DNA from: a bacterium
GTDB lineage: Bacteria; Bacteroidota; Ignavibacteria; SZUA-365
Direction: 5' to 3'
Assembly: GCA_020444325.1 (NCBI GenBank)
Contig: JAHLLD010000002.1
Coordinates: 124,001 to 188,000, forward strand
Length of the DNA: 64,000 nucleotides
The translations under genes were made by a program, and so were the position numbers. The notes under the pieces were generated by a model. That model did not search any database and was not told the origin of the DNA. It saw only the letters and a list, made by a program, of their open reading frames with translations. This document shows positions 62,996 through 64,000 of this stretch, piece by piece; the stretch's first letter is position 1; each line of letters begins with the position of its first letter.

Positions 62996-64000
62996 ATGAA
63001 ACGCGTAAGCATGCATACACTGGGCTGCAAGCTCAACTACACCGAGACCGTGACGCTGCGTGAGCAGTTTACAGGTGCGGGATTCGACGTTGTTGATTTC
63101 AAGGACAGCAGTGACGTCGTCCTGATCAACACCTGCTCGGTGACGTCGAAGGCGGATGCTGAAGCGCGCAAGCTGGTGCGGCAGGCACTCAGGCGTTCAC
63201 CCGATGCCTATGTGATTGTGGTCGGCTGCTACGCACAGCTGCGTCCCGAGGAGATTGCTTCCATTGAGGGCGTGGATCTCGTGCTTGGCTCGAAAGAGAA
63301 ATTCCATGTGATGGACTACCTCAATCCGGCACTGGAGAAACAGGGTCCGCGCATCATCGTCGATGATGTGGATGACGTCACCGAGTTTGGTCCCTCCGCG
63401 GCAGCGGACGCAGACGAACGCACTCGCGCTTTCCTGAAGGTGCAGGATGGCTGCGACTACAGCTGTTCGTTCTGCACCATCCCCATGGCCCGGGGCGGCA
63501 GCCGAAGCGACAGCATTGCCCGTACTGTCGATCACGCGCGACACATTCTTGGCCAGGGCTTCCGGGAAATCGTGCTGAGCGGTGTGAACGTCGGAGACTT
63601 CGGAAGCGGCACCGATGAGGATCTCTACCAGTTGCTGCTTGCGCTCAATGAGCTGGACGGCGATTTTCGCCTGCGCATCAGCAGCATCGAACCCAATCTG
63701 CTCACCGACGACATCATCCGGCTGACCGCGGAGTCTGACCGCATGTGCAATCACTTCCACATCCCGCTGCAATCGGGAAGCGATGATGTGCTGCGCCTCA
63801 TGCGCCGGCGTTACAACACCCGCCGTTTCCGCGAGCGTATCGATGCGATACTCACCGCCGTGCCCGACTGCGGCATCGGCATCGACGTCATCGTCGGCGC
63901 TCCGGGAGAAACCGACGAACGCTTCGAGGAGGGATATCGATTTCTGACGGACATCCCACTCGAATACCTGCACGTGTTCACGTACTCGGAGCGTCCCGGA
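62996..64000 (+). CDS. mtaB: tRNA t6A37 methylthiotransferase MtaB, 3' end cut by window
   Basis: Radical SAM enzyme that converts t6A to ms2t6A at tRNA position 37. The frame is open from the ATG at 62996 to the window edge (335 codons of an expected ~430). The N-terminal UPF0004 domain carries three cluster cysteines (TLGCKLNYTET, INTCSVTSKAD, VVGCYAQLRPEE); GCKLN in place of GCQMN and the TCSVTSKAD form favour MtaB over MiaB or RimO. The radical SAM cluster is DGCDYSCSFCTIP. The C-terminal TRAM domain lies beyond the window. No clear Shine-Dalgarno precedes the ATG. Confidence 0.94.
   Translation, partial: MKRVSMHTLGCKLNYTETVTLREQFTGAGFDVVDFKDSSDVVLINTCSVTSKADAEARKLVRQALRRSPDAYVIVVGCYAQLRPEEIASIEGVDLVLGSKEKFHVMDYLNPALEKQGPRIIVDDVDDVTEFGPSAAADADERTRAFLKVQDGCDYSCSFCTIPMARGGSRSDSIARTVDHARHILGQGFREIVLSGVNVGDFGSGTDEDLYQLLLALNELDGDFRLRISSIEPNLLTDDIIRLTAESDRMCNHFHIPLQSGSDDVLRLMRRRYNTRRFRERIDAILTAVPDCGIGIDVIVGAPGETDERFEEGYRFLTDIPLEYLHVFTYSERPG

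Overview
The window looks like chromosome from a bacterium of the Bacteroidota/Chlorobiota/Ignavibacteriota (FCB) assemblage. Three things point there: at least four exported proteins end in a type IX secretion (T9SS) sorting domain, two of them with the QNYPNP signature; there is an LptD-type outer-membrane protein with abundant lipoproteins and beta-barrels, so the cell is Gram-negative; and several promoters fit the Bacteroidota pattern TTG-N20-TAnnTTT rather than the E. coli one. No rRNA, tRNA, IS element, prophage or CRISPR array is visible. Genus cannot be fixed from the sequence.

Layout. 1-2.9 kb: end of a DppC/OppC permease, a small charged protein, an MlaD-like MCE protein and a YIP1-family membrane protein. 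3-5.5 kb (minus): a decaheme lipoprotein cytochrome followed by a two-domain rhodanese lipoprotein, closed by a strong bidirectional terminator. 5.6-5.8 kb: two identical 76-bp REP-like palindromic units. 5.8-10.1 kb: carAB. 10.2-13.5 kb: a DUF1800/DUF1501 pair with Tat-like leaders, the DUF1501 member also carrying a T9SS domain. 13.7-17.1 kb: pdxB, a DUF1858 protein, a TlpA-like thioredoxin and a membrane acyltransferase. 17.3-23.4 kb: valS, a beta-barrel protein and a propeller protein with T9SS domain. 23.5-28.6 kb (minus): an MBOAT/SGNH-like acetylation pair, a secreted C1 peptidase and a dNTPase. 28.8-33.8 kb: lptD and dsbD.

34-40.7 kb is a compact metabolic run: type 2 IPP isomerase, polyprenyl synthase, HPr, enzyme I, Pgi and a second bifunctional PGI/PMI. 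40.7-45.5 kb is, to me, the most interesting locus: a protein that appears to join an HExxH peptidase domain, a TolB-type propeller and an Omp85-like barrel, with overlapping genes for a BamB-like lipoprotein and a PEGA membrane protein. 45.6-49.2 kb: PHP phosphoesterase, ribH and a propeller/T9SS protein. 49.3-54.5 kb (minus): a 1742-residue surface protein whose lipase-like domain has lost its nucleophile serine. 54.8-58.4 kb: cmk-ispH-rpsA. 58.5-64 kb: accessory genes, including DUF2239 behind a double palindromic operator, a thioesterase, a SIMPL protein, a DUF4242/cyclase-like/AraC fusion, a truncated haemoglobin and the start of mtaB.

Isoprenoid genes (ispH, fni, polyprenyl synthase) indicate the MEP route plus IDI-2. 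Four long imperfect inverted or palindromic intergenic repeats of three different word types sit at gene borders. All functions are inferred from reading the sequence; no database search was run.
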